Assembly (NCBI GenBank): GCA_900769875.1
Contig: CAAGII010000147.1
Span: forward strand, 1-64,000
Direction: 5' to 3'
Origin: Clostridia bacterium
Lineage (GTDB): Bacteria > Bacillota > Clostridia > Christensenellales > Aristaeellaceae
DNA length: 64,000 nucleotides
Part shown: piece after piece, positions 34,377 through 43,865 of the stretch
How positions within the stretch are numbered: the stretch's first letter is position 1
How the letters are laid out: every line of letters starts with the position of its first letter
The notes under the pieces: model-generated
The model's database searches: none
What the model was told of the DNA's origin: nothing
Seen by the model: only the letters and a program-made list of their open reading frames with translations
Translations under genes and position numbers: made by a program

Positions 34377-36653
34377 ATGGATTTGAGCAGACTGAACCCG
34401 CAGCAGCGCCTTGCCGCCGAAACGCTGGAGGGCCCCGTGCTGATTCTTGCAGGCGCCGGATCGGGCAAAACCAGCGCGCTCACCAGCCGCGTGGCGAACC
34501 TGATTGACCACGGCGTGCCGCCATGGAGCATCCTGGCGCTTACCTTTACCAACAAGGCCGCAAGAGAAATGAAGGAGCGCATTCAGAAGCTGGTGGGCGA
34601 GGGCGCGAACGAAGCGTGGATTTCCACCTTTCACGCGACCTGCGCAAGGATTCTCCGCCGGGATATTGAAAAGCTGGGCTATGCCCGGTCCTTTGTCATT
34701 TATGATGACGACGATCAGGGCGCTGTGCTCAAGGAGGCGCTCAAGCGGCTTAACATCGACGAAAAATACTTGCCGGTGCGCGAGCTGAAGGCGAGGATCT
34801 CCGATGCGAAAAATCGCCTGCTCTCGCCGGACGAGTGGTTTGCGCAGTCGGCGCGCGATCAGCGCAGCCAGCAGATTCACGACGTCATGTGCGAGTACGA
34901 GGGCCGCATGAAAACCCTGAACGCGCTGGATTTTGACGACCTGCTCGTCCGCACGCTGGAGCTGATGGTGAATCATCCGCCGGTGCTGGACAGCTACCGC
35001 CAGCGCTTCCGCTATGTGATGGTGGACGAGTATCAGGACACCAACTATGCCCAGTACATGCTGGTGAAGCTGCTGACCGCCCAGAGCCGCAATCTGTGCG
35101 TGGTGGGCGACGACGACCAGTCCATCTACGGCTGGCGCGGCGCGGACATCCGCAACATCCTCGACTTTGAGAAGGATTATCCGGACGCGAAGGTCATCAA
35201 GCTGGAGCAGAATTACCGCTCCACCGCCAACATTCTTGACGCCGCCAATCAGGTGATCGCCCACAACGCCGGCCGCAAGGAGAAGAAGCTGTGGACGGAC
35301 AGGGGCGAGGGCGAAAGCATCAAGCTCTTCTGCGCCGGAGACGAGCGCGAGGAGGCGGCCTGGGTGGCTGACCGCATCCGCCAGCTGGTGCGTCAGGGCG
35401 GCAGCTATGGCCAGATCGCCATCCTCTACCGCACCAACGCGCAGAGCCGTGTGCTGGAGGAAATGCTGATGCGCTCCGGCGTGCCCTACAGGGTCTTTGG
35501 CGGGCAGAAGTTCTACGACCGCCGCGAGGTGCGCGATGTGATCGCGTATCTGCGCGTGATTGCCAACCCTGCCGACGATATGAGCCTGCGCCGGATCATC
35601 AACGTGCCCAAGCGCTCCATCGGCGACAGCACGGTGCAGGAGCTGCAGCAGCACGCCCGCGATCATGAAATGCCGCTCTACTCCGCGCTTGCGGACATGC
35701 CCGAGAGCCTCAGCAGCCGTCCGCGCAAGTGCGTGAACGATTTCCTGACGCTGATGACCATGCTCACGGCCATGAAGGAAACCCTGCCCCTTGCGGACTT
35801 TGTGAAGCTCCTGGTGGACAAGACCGGCCTCCTTGCCCAGTACCAGAAGGAGAACACCGAGGAGGCGCAGGCCCGTGTGGGCAACATTCAGGAGCTTGTG
35901 GGCGCGGTGGAGGAATACGCTCGCATGACCGAGAACGCCACGCTGGAGGACTATCTGGAGAACGTCGCGCTGGTCACCGAGCTGGATGGAGAGGGCGACG
36001 AGCGAGGCTACGTCACCATGATGACGCTGCATTCCGCCAAGGGCCTGGAGTTCCCGGATGTGTTCATCACGGGGCTTGAGGAGGGCATCTTCCCCTCCGG
36101 ACGCAGCCAGCAGGACGAGAGCCGTCTGGAGGAGGAGCGCAGGCTGTGCTATGTGGGCATCACCCGCGCCCAGCAGCGGCTGTTCCTTTCGCGCGCGTCG
36201 CAGCGCACGATCTACAATCAGGTCAATCACAACGCGCCCAGCCGCTTCCTCTCGGAGATTCCGGAGCGCCTTCTGCAGGACGACTGGGCGGAAAAGAAGG
36301 AGCGCGCCTCGCGCACCGTGCCGCAGGTGGTGCGCCCGCAGCGCGGAACAGGCTATCCGGGGCGCGTGACCCAGCCCTCGCAGCTGTACACGGCGGGCAA
36401 TCCGCTGGGCATACCGGGCGTGCGCAAGGGCATGGTGGTGCCCTCCCCCGCACGGGCTGTGGCGGAAAGCGCCATGAAGCGCCTCTTCCAGCCCGGCGAC
36501 CGTGTGATGCACCGCAAGTTCGGCGAGGGTACGGTGGTGGCGCTGCACGGCGAAGGCGCCGAAACGCGCATCCAGATCGAGTTTACCGCCTACGGGGTGA
36601 AGGAATTCAGCCTGTCCATCGCCCCCATTGTCAAGCTGGAGGATGACGAATGA
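34377..36653 (+). CDS. pcrA: ATP-dependent DNA helicase PcrA/UvrD
   Basis: The 758-aa superfamily 1A helicase shows motif I LAGAGSGKTSAL (~23-33), Ia TFTNKAAREM, II MVDEYQDTNYAQ, III VGDDDQSIYGWRGA, IV LEQNYRS, V MTLHSAKGLEFPDVFITG and VI RRLCYVGITRAQQRL. A Tudor-like C-terminal module ends the protein (GDRVMHRKFGEGTVV). PcrA removes proteins from DNA and supports repair and rolling-circle replication. ATG 34377 is chosen over upstream in-frame starts that overlap yerC. Its end overlaps ligA as ATGA. Confidence 0.96.
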   Translation: MDLSRLNPQQRLAAETLEGPVLILAGAGSGKTSALTSRVANLIDHGVPPWSILALTFTNKAAREMKERIQKLVGEGANEAWISTFHATCARILRRDIEKLGYARSFVIYDDDDQGAVLKEALKRLNIDEKYLPVRELKARISDAKNRLLSPDEWFAQSARDQRSQQIHDVMCEYEGRMKTLNALDFDDLLVRTLELMVNHPPVLDSYRQRFRYVMVDEYQDTNYAQYMLVKLLTAQSRNLCVVGDDDQSIYGWRGADIRNILDFEKDYPDAKVIKLEQNYRSTANILDAANQVIAHNAGRKEKKLWTDRGEGESIKLFCAGDEREEAAWVADRIRQLVRQGGSYGQIAILYRTNAQSRVLEEMLMRSGVPYRVFGGQKFYDRREVRDVIAYLRVIANPADDMSLRRIINVPKRSIGDSTVQELQQHARDHEMPLYSALADMPESLSSRPRKCVNDFLTLMTMLTAMKETLPLADFVKLLVDKTGLLAQYQKENTEEAQARVGNIQELVGAVEEYARMTENATLEDYLENVALVTELDGEGDERGYVTMMTLHSAKGLEFPDVFITGLEEGIFPSGRSQQDESRLEEERRLCYVGITRAQQRLFLSRASQRTIYNQVNHNAPSRFLSEIPERLLQDDWAEKKERASRTVPQVVRPQRGTGYPGRVTQPSQLYTAGNPLGIPGVRKGMVVPSPARAVAESAMKRLFQPGDRVMHRKFGEGTVVALHGEGAETRIQIEFTAYGVKEFSLSIAPIVKLEDDE

Positions 36654-38638
36654 CCGACTATGCCGCGCAGATGCGTCCGCTGGTGGACGAATTGAACAGA
36701 GCCGCTCACGCCTACTATGTGCTGGATGAGCCGGTGATGGCGGACATGCAGTACGACGCGCTCTACGACCGCCTGCAGGCGCTTGAAAGGGAAAGCGGCA
36801 TCGTGCTGTCCGATTCGCCCACGCACCGCGTGGGCGGCGCGCCGCTTGCGGGCTTTGAGCAGCACCGCCACATCAGCCGGCTGTGGAGCATGGACAAGGT
36901 GCAGTCGCTGGACGCGCTGGAGCGGTGGGTGGATCGCACGGAGCGCCTTGCCGGACAAACCGGGCTTGCGTATTTTGTGGAGTACAAGTTCGACGGGCTG
37001 ACGCTGAATCTCACCTACGACCATGGCGAATTGATTCAGGCGGCGACGCGCGGCGATGGCGTGACGGGCGAGGCCATCCTTGCCCAGGCCAAAACGGTGC
37101 GGAGCGTACCGCTGCGCATCCCGTATCAGGGGCTGCTGGAGGTGCAGGGCGAATGCATCATGCGCCTGAGCGCGCTGGAGAAGTACAATCAGACGGCGCG
37201 CGAGCCGCTCAAAAACGCCCGCAACGCCGCAGCCGGCGCGCTGCGCAATCTTGATCCGCAGGTGACCGCGTCCCGCCGTCTGGACGCGTTCTTCTATCAG
37301 GTGGGCACCATCGAAAGTCCGCCCTATCACGATCAGCCCGGGATGCTGCAGTTTCTGCGCGACAACGGCTTTCAGGTCAGCCCCTATCTGGGCAGACCCA
37401 TGGGCCGCGAGGGGCTGGAGGCGTGCATCCGGGAGATTGAGCTGGCGCGCCCGACGCTGGACTGGCTCATTGACGGCGTGGCCATCAAGGTGGGCGATAT
37501 GTCGCTCCGGGAGCAGATGGGCTACACTGAAAAGTTCCCGCGCTGGGCGGTAGCGTACAAGTTCAAGGCGGAGGAAAGTGTGACCACACTGCGCGATGTG
37601 ACGTGGGAGCTTGGCCGCACCGGCAAGCTGACCCCGCTGGCGCACCTTGATCCTGTGGATTTCTACGGCGTGACCGTGCGCCGGGCGACGCTCAACAACT
37701 GGGGCGATATTCAGCGCAAGCAGGTGGCCATCGGCGCGAAGGTATGGATCCGCCGCTCCAATGATGTGATTCCCGAGATCATGGGCCGCGTGGGCGAGCG
37801 CGACGACGCGCACGAGCAGGCGATCGAAAAGCCCGTTCGCTGTCCCGCGTGCGGGAGCGATCTGGTGGAGCGCGGCGCGCATTTGTTCTGCATGAACCGC
37901 GAAAGCTGCAAGCCGCAGGCTGTGGCGCGCCTTGCGCACTTCGCGGGGCGCGAGGCGATGGATATCGACGGGCTGAGCGACAAAACGGCGGATCAGCTCT
38001 ACGATGATCTGGGCGTGCGCGACCCTGCCGATCTGTATCATCTGGACATTCATGAGGTGAAGAAGCTGGACGGCTTTGCCGAGGAAAAGGACGGCACGCC
38101 CGGCAAAAAGGCGCGCAAGCTCTTTGAGGCGCTGGAAAAGAGCAAGGACTGTCCGCTGGATGCGTTCCTCTTCGCGCTTGGGATACCGAACGTGGGGCGC
38201 AAAACGGCGCGCGATCTGGCGCAGGCTTTCGGCACGCTGGAGCGCGTGGAGCGATCGGACGTGTCCGGCCTGACCGCGATCCCGGATGTGGGCGACATTG
38301 TGGCGCAGAGCGTGACGGAGTTTTTCTCCTTTCCCGAAAACCTGCGCATGATCGGCCGCCTGCTTGCGGCGGGCGTGAAGCCCCGCGAGTCCGCGGCGAA
38401 GCGGGAGGGCGCGCTCTCTGGCAAGACGGTGGTGGTCACCGGCACGCTGCCCACCCTCGGCCGCAGGGAGGCGGAGGAGCTGATCCGGCAGCATGGCGGC
38501 ACGGCGTCCGGCTCTGTCAGCAAAAAAACCGCCTTCGTCGTGGCTGGCGAGGCGGCTGGCAGCAAGCTGACCAAGGCGCAGAGCCTTGGCATTGAGGTGA
38601 TCGACGAGGACGAGCTTAAGCGCCGCTGCGGCTTATGA
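36650..38638 (+). CDS. ligA: NAD-dependent DNA ligase
   Basis: The 662-aa ligase has domain Ia (AHAYYVLDEPVMADMQYD), the adenylated Lys in EYKFDGLTLN (~115), an OB-fold, a four-Cys zinc finger (CPACGS, FCMNRESC), helix-hairpin-helix repeats and a C-terminal BRCT domain (SGKTVVVTGTLPTLGRREAEELI). It seals nicks using NAD+. It is translationally coupled to pcrA (ATGA). Its last six bases overlap the end of the convergent coat-protein gene, so no separate terminator exists between them. Confidence 0.96.
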   Translation: MTDYAAQMRPLVDELNRAAHAYYVLDEPVMADMQYDALYDRLQALERESGIVLSDSPTHRVGGAPLAGFEQHRHISRLWSMDKVQSLDALERWVDRTERLAGQTGLAYFVEYKFDGLTLNLTYDHGELIQAATRGDGVTGEAILAQAKTVRSVPLRIPYQGLLEVQGECIMRLSALEKYNQTAREPLKNARNAAAGALRNLDPQVTASRRLDAFFYQVGTIESPPYHDQPGMLQFLRDNGFQVSPYLGRPMGREGLEACIREIELARPTLDWLIDGVAIKVGDMSLREQMGYTEKFPRWAVAYKFKAEESVTTLRDVTWELGRTGKLTPLAHLDPVDFYGVTVRRATLNNWGDIQRKQVAIGAKVWIRRSNDVIPEIMGRVGERDDAHEQAIEKPVRCPACGSDLVERGAHLFCMNRESCKPQAVARLAHFAGREAMDIDGLSDKTADQLYDDLGVRDPADLYHLDIHEVKKLDGFAEEKDGTPGKKARKLFEALEKSKDCPLDAFLFALGIPNVGRKTARDLAQAFGTLERVERSDVSGLTAIPDVGDIVAQSVTEFFSFPENLRMIGRLLAAGVKPRESAAKREGALSGKTVVVTGTLPTLGRREAEELIRQHGGTASGSVSKKTAFVVAGEAAGSKLTKAQSLGIEVIDEDELKRRCGL

Positions 38639-39133
38639 CATGGGCCGCCTGCGCACGGCGTAGCTGTAGGCAGCCTGCGAGGGCGTGACGCGCGACAGGC
38701 GCGGCGCTGCGACGGGCGCCGCGGCGGGCATGGCGTCGGTATCCTCCGTGCTTTGCGTAGCGCCGGGCTGCGGGCGCGAGGTCTCGCTTGGGGCGTTTTC
38801 CTCCTGGATCTCCGCTTCCTCGGCGGCGACCATGGCGGACGGCACCTGTCCTGGACGGTAGCCCGGCAGCAGGAAGGTGACGAACTTGATGGAGAAGATA
38901 TCGCACACCACATACCGCAGGTTGATATCGTCATAGAGCACCACAAACTGACTGCCGACATTGTACAGGATGCCCTGACGGCTCTCGAGGTTTCCGGTGC
39001 CGATCAGGAACTCGATGATGACATAGCTGCCAAGGTTTTCCTGCAGAATCTGCTGCATGCTGCCACGATAGGAGAGGGTATCGAAATCCTGCGAGGGCGG
39101 CGTGACAAGCGTGTTGTTGTTCATTTCGGACAT
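38633..39133 (-). CDS. Probable spore coat protein, GerQ-like
   Basis: The 166-aa protein has a central ~75-residue domain (SMQQILQENLGSYVIIEFLIGTGNLESRQGI... FVVLYDDINLRYVVCDIFSIKFVTFL) resembling the GerQ/YwdL coat domain (compare its 'LSDPKTG.RYLLLMVYLDY.TF'). A Pro/Ala/Glu-rich tail follows. In Bacillus, GerQ is cross-linked into the coat and aids germination. AAAGGAGG precedes the ATG. No sporulation sigma-factor promoter could be assigned confidently. The identification rests on pattern memory, so confidence is moderate. Confidence 0.6.
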   Translation of the reverse strand: MSEMNNNTLVTPPSQDFDTLSYRGSMQQILQENLGSYVIIEFLIGTGNLESRQGILYNVGSQFVVLYDDINLRYVVCDIFSIKFVTFLLPGYRPGQVPSAMVAAEEAEIQEENAPSETSRPQPGATQSTEDTDAMPAAAPVAAPRLSRVTPSQAAYSYAVRRRPMS

Positions 39134-39244
39134 GTGCGTGCCTCCTTTCAAAGCTGGGCTGTTTGAGTCTATGCGCGCACGATTGCCCGCATGCCAGGAG
39201 AAAGCACGAACAAATCCAACACCACTGCAAAGGAAGCGACACAG

Positions 39245-40405
39245 ATGCTGCCTTATGGGAAGCGAACGTGGATTGATATTGATCTGGACAGGGTGAAGCG
39301 CAACTACCGCTCGGCCCTGAGCCTGACGGATGCGATTGTCACATGCGTGATCAAGTCCAACGCCTATGGGCACGGCGCGCCCCGCATCGCGAGGGCGCTG
39401 CAGGAGGAGGGCTGCATGTCCTTCGCCGTCAGCTGCGCCCGCGAGGCGCTGGAGCTTCGCCGCCATGGCGTGAAGGGCGAGCTGCTTGTGATGGGTCTTG
39501 CCGAGCGCGAGGCGCTGCCGGCGCTCATCCGCGAGGGAGTGACGATCACCGTAGCCTCGACGGAGGATATGCGATGCGCCGATGAGGCGGCGATGGCAGA
39601 TGGCAGGACTGCTGTGCTGCATCTGAAGCTGAACACGGGCTTCCACCGTCTCGGCTTTGACTGCACGGAGGAAGCGGCGGACGCGATCGCCTCCTGCGCG
39701 CGATCCCTCGCGCACTGCCGCGTGGAGGGCTGCTACAGCCATCTGGGGCTGGTCACGCCCGAGCGCGATGAAATGCAGCACGCGTGCCTGATGCGCATGC
39801 ATGCCCTGCTGAAGGCGCGCGGCGTGGATGCGGACGATGTGCACCTGTGCGACAGCATCGGGCTTGCCCGCTATCCCGCGTGGCATCACAGCCGCGTGCG
39901 CGTGGGCGCGCTGCTCTTCGGCGTGCGTCCCATGCGCACGGAGCATATGCCCTATACCTGCGAGGAGACGCTCGCCTTCAGAACCACCGTCGCGCAGCTG
40001 CATGATGTGGCCAGGGGCGAGATCGTGGGCTATGGCGACGACATGCCGCTCACGCGCGACAGCCGCATCGCCACCCTCTGCGCGGGCTATGGCGACGGCT
40101 ATCCCCGCCGCCTCAGCAACGGCAGGGGCAAGGTGCTCATTCACGGACAGCTCTGCCCGGTGGTGGGGCTGGTGTGCATGGATCAGATGATGGTGGACGT
40201 GACGGACGTGCCGGGCGTATGCGCGGGCGATACCGCGACGCTGCTGGGCGGCGGAATCGACTATCTGACCTATTCCGGCTGGTGTGATAGCAACCGCAAT
40301 GAATGCATCACAATTCTCAGCCGCAGGCCGATCCGCGTATATCACCAGTCGGGCTGCGAGGACGAAGCGCTGGACGAGCTGACGGGCGAAGGAGGCGCGC
40401 TATGA
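39245..40405 (+). CDS. alr: Alanine racemase
   Basis: The 386-aa PLP enzyme shows the fold-III barrel: cofactor Lys in VIKSNAYGHG (~37), HLKLNTGFHRLGF, CDSIGLARYPAWHHSRVRVGALLFG and the catalytic Tyr in CAGYGDGYPRRLS (~265), then CMDQMMVDVTD. It interconverts L- and D-alanine. ATG 39245 follows AAGGAAG by eight bases. The stop overlaps the M20 peptidase start (ATGA), which in turn overlaps dppA. This suggests a D-Ala peptide pathway in addition to wall synthesis. Confidence 0.94.
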   Translation: MLPYGKRTWIDIDLDRVKRNYRSALSLTDAIVTCVIKSNAYGHGAPRIARALQEEGCMSFAVSCAREALELRRHGVKGELLVMGLAEREALPALIREGVTITVASTEDMRCADEAAMADGRTAVLHLKLNTGFHRLGFDCTEEAADAIASCARSLAHCRVEGCYSHLGLVTPERDEMQHACLMRMHALLKARGVDADDVHLCDSIGLARYPAWHHSRVRVGALLFGVRPMRTEHMPYTCEETLAFRTTVAQLHDVARGEIVGYGDDMPLTRDSRIATLCAGYGDGYPRRLSNGRGKVLIHGQLCPVVGLVCMDQMMVDVTDVPGVCAGDTATLLGGGIDYLTYSGWCDSNRNECITILSRRPIRVYHQSGCEDEALDELTGEGGAL

Positions 40406-41583
40406 ACGCCATGCAGGTTTGGGAAAGGGAGCTTGAAGAGGTGATGCCCCGCGTGAGAGCGTGGCGGCGCGCATTGCACCAGAACCCGGAGCGCAGCGGG
40501 CAGGAGGAGCAGACGCGCACCTTCCTGCTGGAGCGGCTGAAGGAAATGGGCATTCCCGCCTCCACATTCGAGGGCTGCAACGCGGTGATGGGCGTACTCT
40601 CAAACGGCGAGGGCCCCTGCATCGCCATCCGCGCGGATATGGACGCGCTGCCCGTGCAGGAGCCGGAGGGACTGCCGTTTGCCTCCTGCCGCCCGGGCGT
40701 CATGCACGCCTGCGGACATGACGTGCACATGGCGCTGGCGCTGGGCTCGGCAGCGTACCTGAGCGGGCACCGCGAGAAGTGGCAGGGCACGGTGAAATGG
40801 CTCTTTGAGCCGGCGGAGGAGACCTTTGGCGGCGGCCAGTGGATGGTGAAGCAGGGCTGCATGGACAACCCTGCGGTGGACTGCGTCATCGGTCAGCATG
40901 TGAATCCGCGCTATGAGGCGGGCGTGTTCTACGCGCGCCCGGGCTATGTGTCCGGCGCGAGCGATGAGCTGGTGCTGACGGTGCGCGGCAAAAGCTGCCA
41001 CGGCGCGTATCCCGAGAGCGGTGTGGACGCGATTGTGATCGCATCACAAATCGTGTGCGCCATGCAGACGCTGGTCAGCCGCGTCCTGTCGCCCTTCGAC
41101 CCGGCAGCCGTCACCTTCGGCACGATCGCGGGCGGCACGGCGAACAACATTGTCTGCGGCGAGGTCAGGCTGGTGGGCACCATGCGCACGCTGTCGGACG
41201 CAACCCGGAGCATGCTGACGGAAAAGATGAAGGCGCTGTGCGGCGGTATTGCCCGCGGCATGGGCGGCGACGCGGAGCTGCAGGTGCATCCGGGCTACGG
41301 CGCCGTGTACAACCACGACCGCTACTACGGTGTGGTTGAACGCGAGGCGGAGCGGATTCTGGGCAGCGAGCGCGTGATCCGCCGCGACAACGCCAGCCTC
41401 GGCGTGGAAAGCTTCTGCTATTTCCTTGACCATACCCCCGGCGTATACTATGATATCGGCAGCGGCATCGGTACTGCCCTGCATACCCCAACGTTCATGA
41501 TTGACGAAAAGGTGCTGCTCCCCGGCGTTGCCATGCAGTGCGCGGCGGTGCTCGCCCTGATGAAGGAGGTTCAAGCAAAATGA
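40402..41583 (+). CDS. M20D family amidohydrolase/peptidase
   Basis: The 393-aa metalloenzyme resembles HipO/IAA-amino-acid hydrolases: RRALHQNPERSGQEEQT at the N-terminus, metal-site motifs RADMDALP and CGHDVHMA (~105-112), the catalytic Glu pair in EPAEETFGGGQ, VIGQHVNP and a small lid domain (~180-295). It probably removes an acyl or amino-acid group from a small amide; the substrate is unknown. It overlaps alr and dppA by four bases on either side, so the three are expressed as one unit. Confidence 0.9.
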   Translation: MNAMQVWERELEEVMPRVRAWRRALHQNPERSGQEEQTRTFLLERLKEMGIPASTFEGCNAVMGVLSNGEGPCIAIRADMDALPVQEPEGLPFASCRPGVMHACGHDVHMALALGSAAYLSGHREKWQGTVKWLFEPAEETFGGGQWMVKQGCMDNPAVDCVIGQHVNPRYEAGVFYARPGYVSGASDELVLTVRGKSCHGAYPESGVDAIVIASQIVCAMQTLVSRVLSPFDPAAVTFGTIAGGTANNIVCGEVRLVGTMRTLSDATRSMLTEKMKALCGGIARGMGGDAELQVHPGYGAVYNHDRYYGVVEREAERILGSERVIRRDNASLGVESFCYFLDHTPGVYYDIGSGIGTALHTPTFMIDEKVLLPGVAMQCAAVLALMKEVQAK

Positions 41584-42386
41584 GCAAGCTGTTTCTTTCC
41601 GCTGATATTGAAGGTACCTGCGGCGTCGCCCACTGGGACGAGACTGATCCTGACAAGCAGGATTACGCCGCCTTTGCCGACCAGATGAGCCGCGAGGTCG
41701 GCGCGGCCTGCGAGGGTCTCCTCATGGGCGGCGCGGACAGCATCCTTGTGCGCGACGCGCACAACACCGCGCGCAACATCCGCACCTCCATGCTGCCCGA
41801 TAACGACAGGATCAGCATCCTTCGCGGCTGGGCGCGCGATCCCTACGCGATGATGAGCGGGCTGGACGAGAGCTTTACCGGCGTGCTGTTCACCGGCTAT
41901 CACTCGGCCGCCGGATGGGACGGCAATCCGCTCAGCCATACCATGAATACCCAGAACCAGCACATCCGCATCAACGGCGAGGACTGCTCCGAGCTGATGA
42001 TCAACAGCATGACCGCCTCTATGCTCGGCGTGCCCGTGCTGATGGTGGCGGGCGACCGGCAGCTGTGCGACTGGTTCCACACCAAGGTGCCTTCCGCCGT
42101 GACGGTGCCCGTGAGCTGCGGCCTTGGCGATGCGAGCATGAGCATCATGCCGGGTGAGGCGGTGCGCCGCATCCGCACCGGCGCCGAGCGCGCCATTGCG
42201 CTCAGCCCGCAGGATTGCCTGTTCCCGATGCCTGAGCATTTCCGGGTGGAAATCGAGTATCGCCGCCACTTCATGGCGCGCGCGAAGAGCTGGTATCCGG
42301 GCGCGAGCCAGAAGGACGCCACCACCGTGGTCTATGAAAGCGACCGCTGGTTTGATGTGCTGACCTTCTTCCACTTCTGCCTGTGA
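41580..42386 (+). CDS. dppA: M55 family D-aminopeptidase DppA
   Basis: The 268-aa protein matches zinc-dependent DppA: DIEGTCGVAHWDE at residues ~8-20 (metal-binding Asp and Glu), RDAHNTARN, GYHSAAG, LSHTMNTQN and EIEYRRHFMARAKSWYPG. DppA cleaves D-Ala-D-Ala and related peptides as a self-compartmentalised decamer. Coupled to alr and an M20 peptidase, it would supply D-Ala that Alr turns into L-Ala. AAGGAGG lies before the ATG, within the preceding gene. Confidence 0.93.
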   Translation: MSKLFLSADIEGTCGVAHWDETDPDKQDYAAFADQMSREVGAACEGLLMGGADSILVRDAHNTARNIRTSMLPDNDRISILRGWARDPYAMMSGLDESFTGVLFTGYHSAAGWDGNPLSHTMNTQNQHIRINGEDCSELMINSMTASMLGVPVLMVAGDRQLCDWFHTKVPSAVTVPVSCGLGDASMSIMPGEAVRRIRTGAERAIALSPQDCLFPMPEHFRVEIEYRRHFMARAKSWYPGASQKDATTVVYESDRWFDVLTFFHFCL

Positions 42387-42421
42387 ATGCCGCGGACGCG
42401 GACGATTGAGAGGTGACGTAT

Positions 42422-43096
42422 TTGTTCTCACGCATTGAAAGCATGATCCGTATGGTTCGGTACGACCCGGTCGGCGGTATCATCTATATTGTTTCGTTTC
42501 TCGCGGCGATCCTGATCAGCCTGATCCTGCATGAGTGCGCGCACGGCTATATCGCCTACCGCTGCGGCGATCCGACCGCAAAGATGCTTGGCCGCCTGTC
42601 GCTCGACCCGCGCAAGCACCTTGATCCCGTTGGCACGCTGTGCATGCTGGTGCTGGGAATCGGCTGGGCCAAGCCCGTGCCGGTCAATCCGCGTAACTTC
42701 CGCTCCTATCGCCGCGATGATTTTCTTGTGTCCATTGCGGGCATCGTGACCAACCTGGTGCTGTTCCTGCTCTCCACCGTGCTGCTGGTGGGTATGTTCC
42801 GCTTCCAGAACAATGCGGTGGTCGCGTACATCAACCAGTTTCTGTACATGCTTTCGTCCATCAACCTGTCGCTGGCGCTGTTCAATCTCCTGCCCATTCC
42901 GCCGCTGGACGGGTACCATCTGGTCAACGACACCCTGCTGCGGGGCAGGCTGCAGCTTGGCCGCGAGCAGTTCATGTTCTGCCAGCTGATTCTGGTGGCG
43001 ATCTGCATGACCGGCTTCCTGTCAAGCATCCTGAGCAGCGCGCACACCGCTGTGTACAACGCGGTGCTGCGGCTGTTCCTCGGCATCGTGTACTGA
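42422..43096 (+). CDS. Site-2-type intramembrane metalloprotease (M50B)
   Basis: The 224-aa membrane protein has the HEXXH zinc motif in LHECAHGYIAY (~residue 37) within helix 1-2, and the third ligand region NLLPIPPLDGYH (~158). Five or six helices are predicted. This small, PDZ-less form is the peptidase M50 protein that is often encoded next to scpA in Firmicutes; its substrate is unknown. I choose TTG 42422 because GAGAGG lies nine bases upstream; the in-frame GTG at 42413 abuts that site. Confidence 0.9.
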   Translation: MFSRIESMIRMVRYDPVGGIIYIVSFLAAILISLILHECAHGYIAYRCGDPTAKMLGRLSLDPRKHLDPVGTLCMLVLGIGWAKPVPVNPRNFRSYRRDDFLVSIAGIVTNLVLFLLSTVLLVGMFRFQNNAVVAYINQFLYMLSSINLSLALFNLLPIPPLDGYHLVNDTLLRGRLQLGREQFMFCQLILVAICMTGFLSSILSSAHTAVYNAVLRLFLGIVY

Positions 43097-43106
43097 GGGC
43101 TGCGCC

Positions 43107-43865
43107 ATGGCCATGACATTCAGGCTCAAGGACTTTGACGGCCCGCTGGATCTGCTGCTGCATCTGATCACCCGCGCGCAGGTGGACATCCGCGATATCT
43201 TCATCAGCGAGATCACCGACCAGTACATCGAATCGGTCGCGAACGCGGAGGATCTGAACATGGACGATGCGACGGATTTCCTCGTGATGGCCGCTACGCT
43301 GCTGGAGATCAAGAGCCGCGCCATGCTGCCCAAGCCGCCTCAGATGGAGGAGGGCGAGGAGGATCCCGAGCAGGCGCTGATCCGTCAGCTGGAGGAATAC
43401 AAGCGCTTCCGTGAAACCGCGCAGGCGATGAGGGATTTTGAGGACGCCGCACGGCAGATGTTTGCCAAGCTTCCGGACGAGTTTCCCCTGCCGCCGCAGG
43501 AGACCGAGCTGGTCGGCCTGACGCTGCAGGGGCTGACGGACGCGTTTTTGCGCATCTGGGCGCGCAAGCCCGCAGAGGATGAAAGCGAGAACAACCACTA
43601 CGCGCCGCGCGATATCCGGCGCGATGAGCATACCGTGCAGGAATGCATGCTTCGCCTCATCAGGGGCGTGAAGCGCAAGGGGCGCATGCGCTTTGAGGAA
43701 GCGTTCGGCGACGCGCCCACCCGCGAGGAGGTCGTGACGCTGTTCCTTGCGCTGCTGGAGCTGCTCAAGCTTGGCGAGATGCACTGCGAGCAGGACGGCC
43801 CCTGCGGCGACATCCTGCTGATCGCGGGCCGCTATGAACCGATCGGGGAGGAGACGCTGGCATGA
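43107..43865 (+). CDS. scpA: Segregation and condensation protein A
   Basis: The 252-aa kleisin bridges the SMC ATPase heads in the chromosome condensation complex. It starts with the typical TFRLKDFDGPLDLLLHLI and includes FLVMAATLLEIKSRAMLPKP. The C-terminal winged helix follows (MRFEEAFGDAPTREEVVTLFLALLELLKLGE). Its stop overlaps scpB (ATGA), the usual pair. Confidence 0.95.
   Translation: MAMTFRLKDFDGPLDLLLHLITRAQVDIRDIFISEITDQYIESVANAEDLNMDDATDFLVMAATLLEIKSRAMLPKPPQMEEGEEDPEQALIRQLEEYKRFRETAQAMRDFEDAARQMFAKLPDEFPLPPQETELVGLTLQGLTDAFLRIWARKPAEDESENNHYAPRDIRRDEHTVQECMLRLIRGVKRKGRMRFEEAFGDAPTREEVVTLFLALLELLKLGEMHCEQDGPCGDILLIAGRYEPIGEETLA

Noticed and set aside
39134..39190. Sigma-E/sigma-K promoter for the coat-protein gene
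   Set aside because: A CATAGACT resembling a sporulation -10 occurs on the minus strand, but no fitting -35 is present at the right distance.
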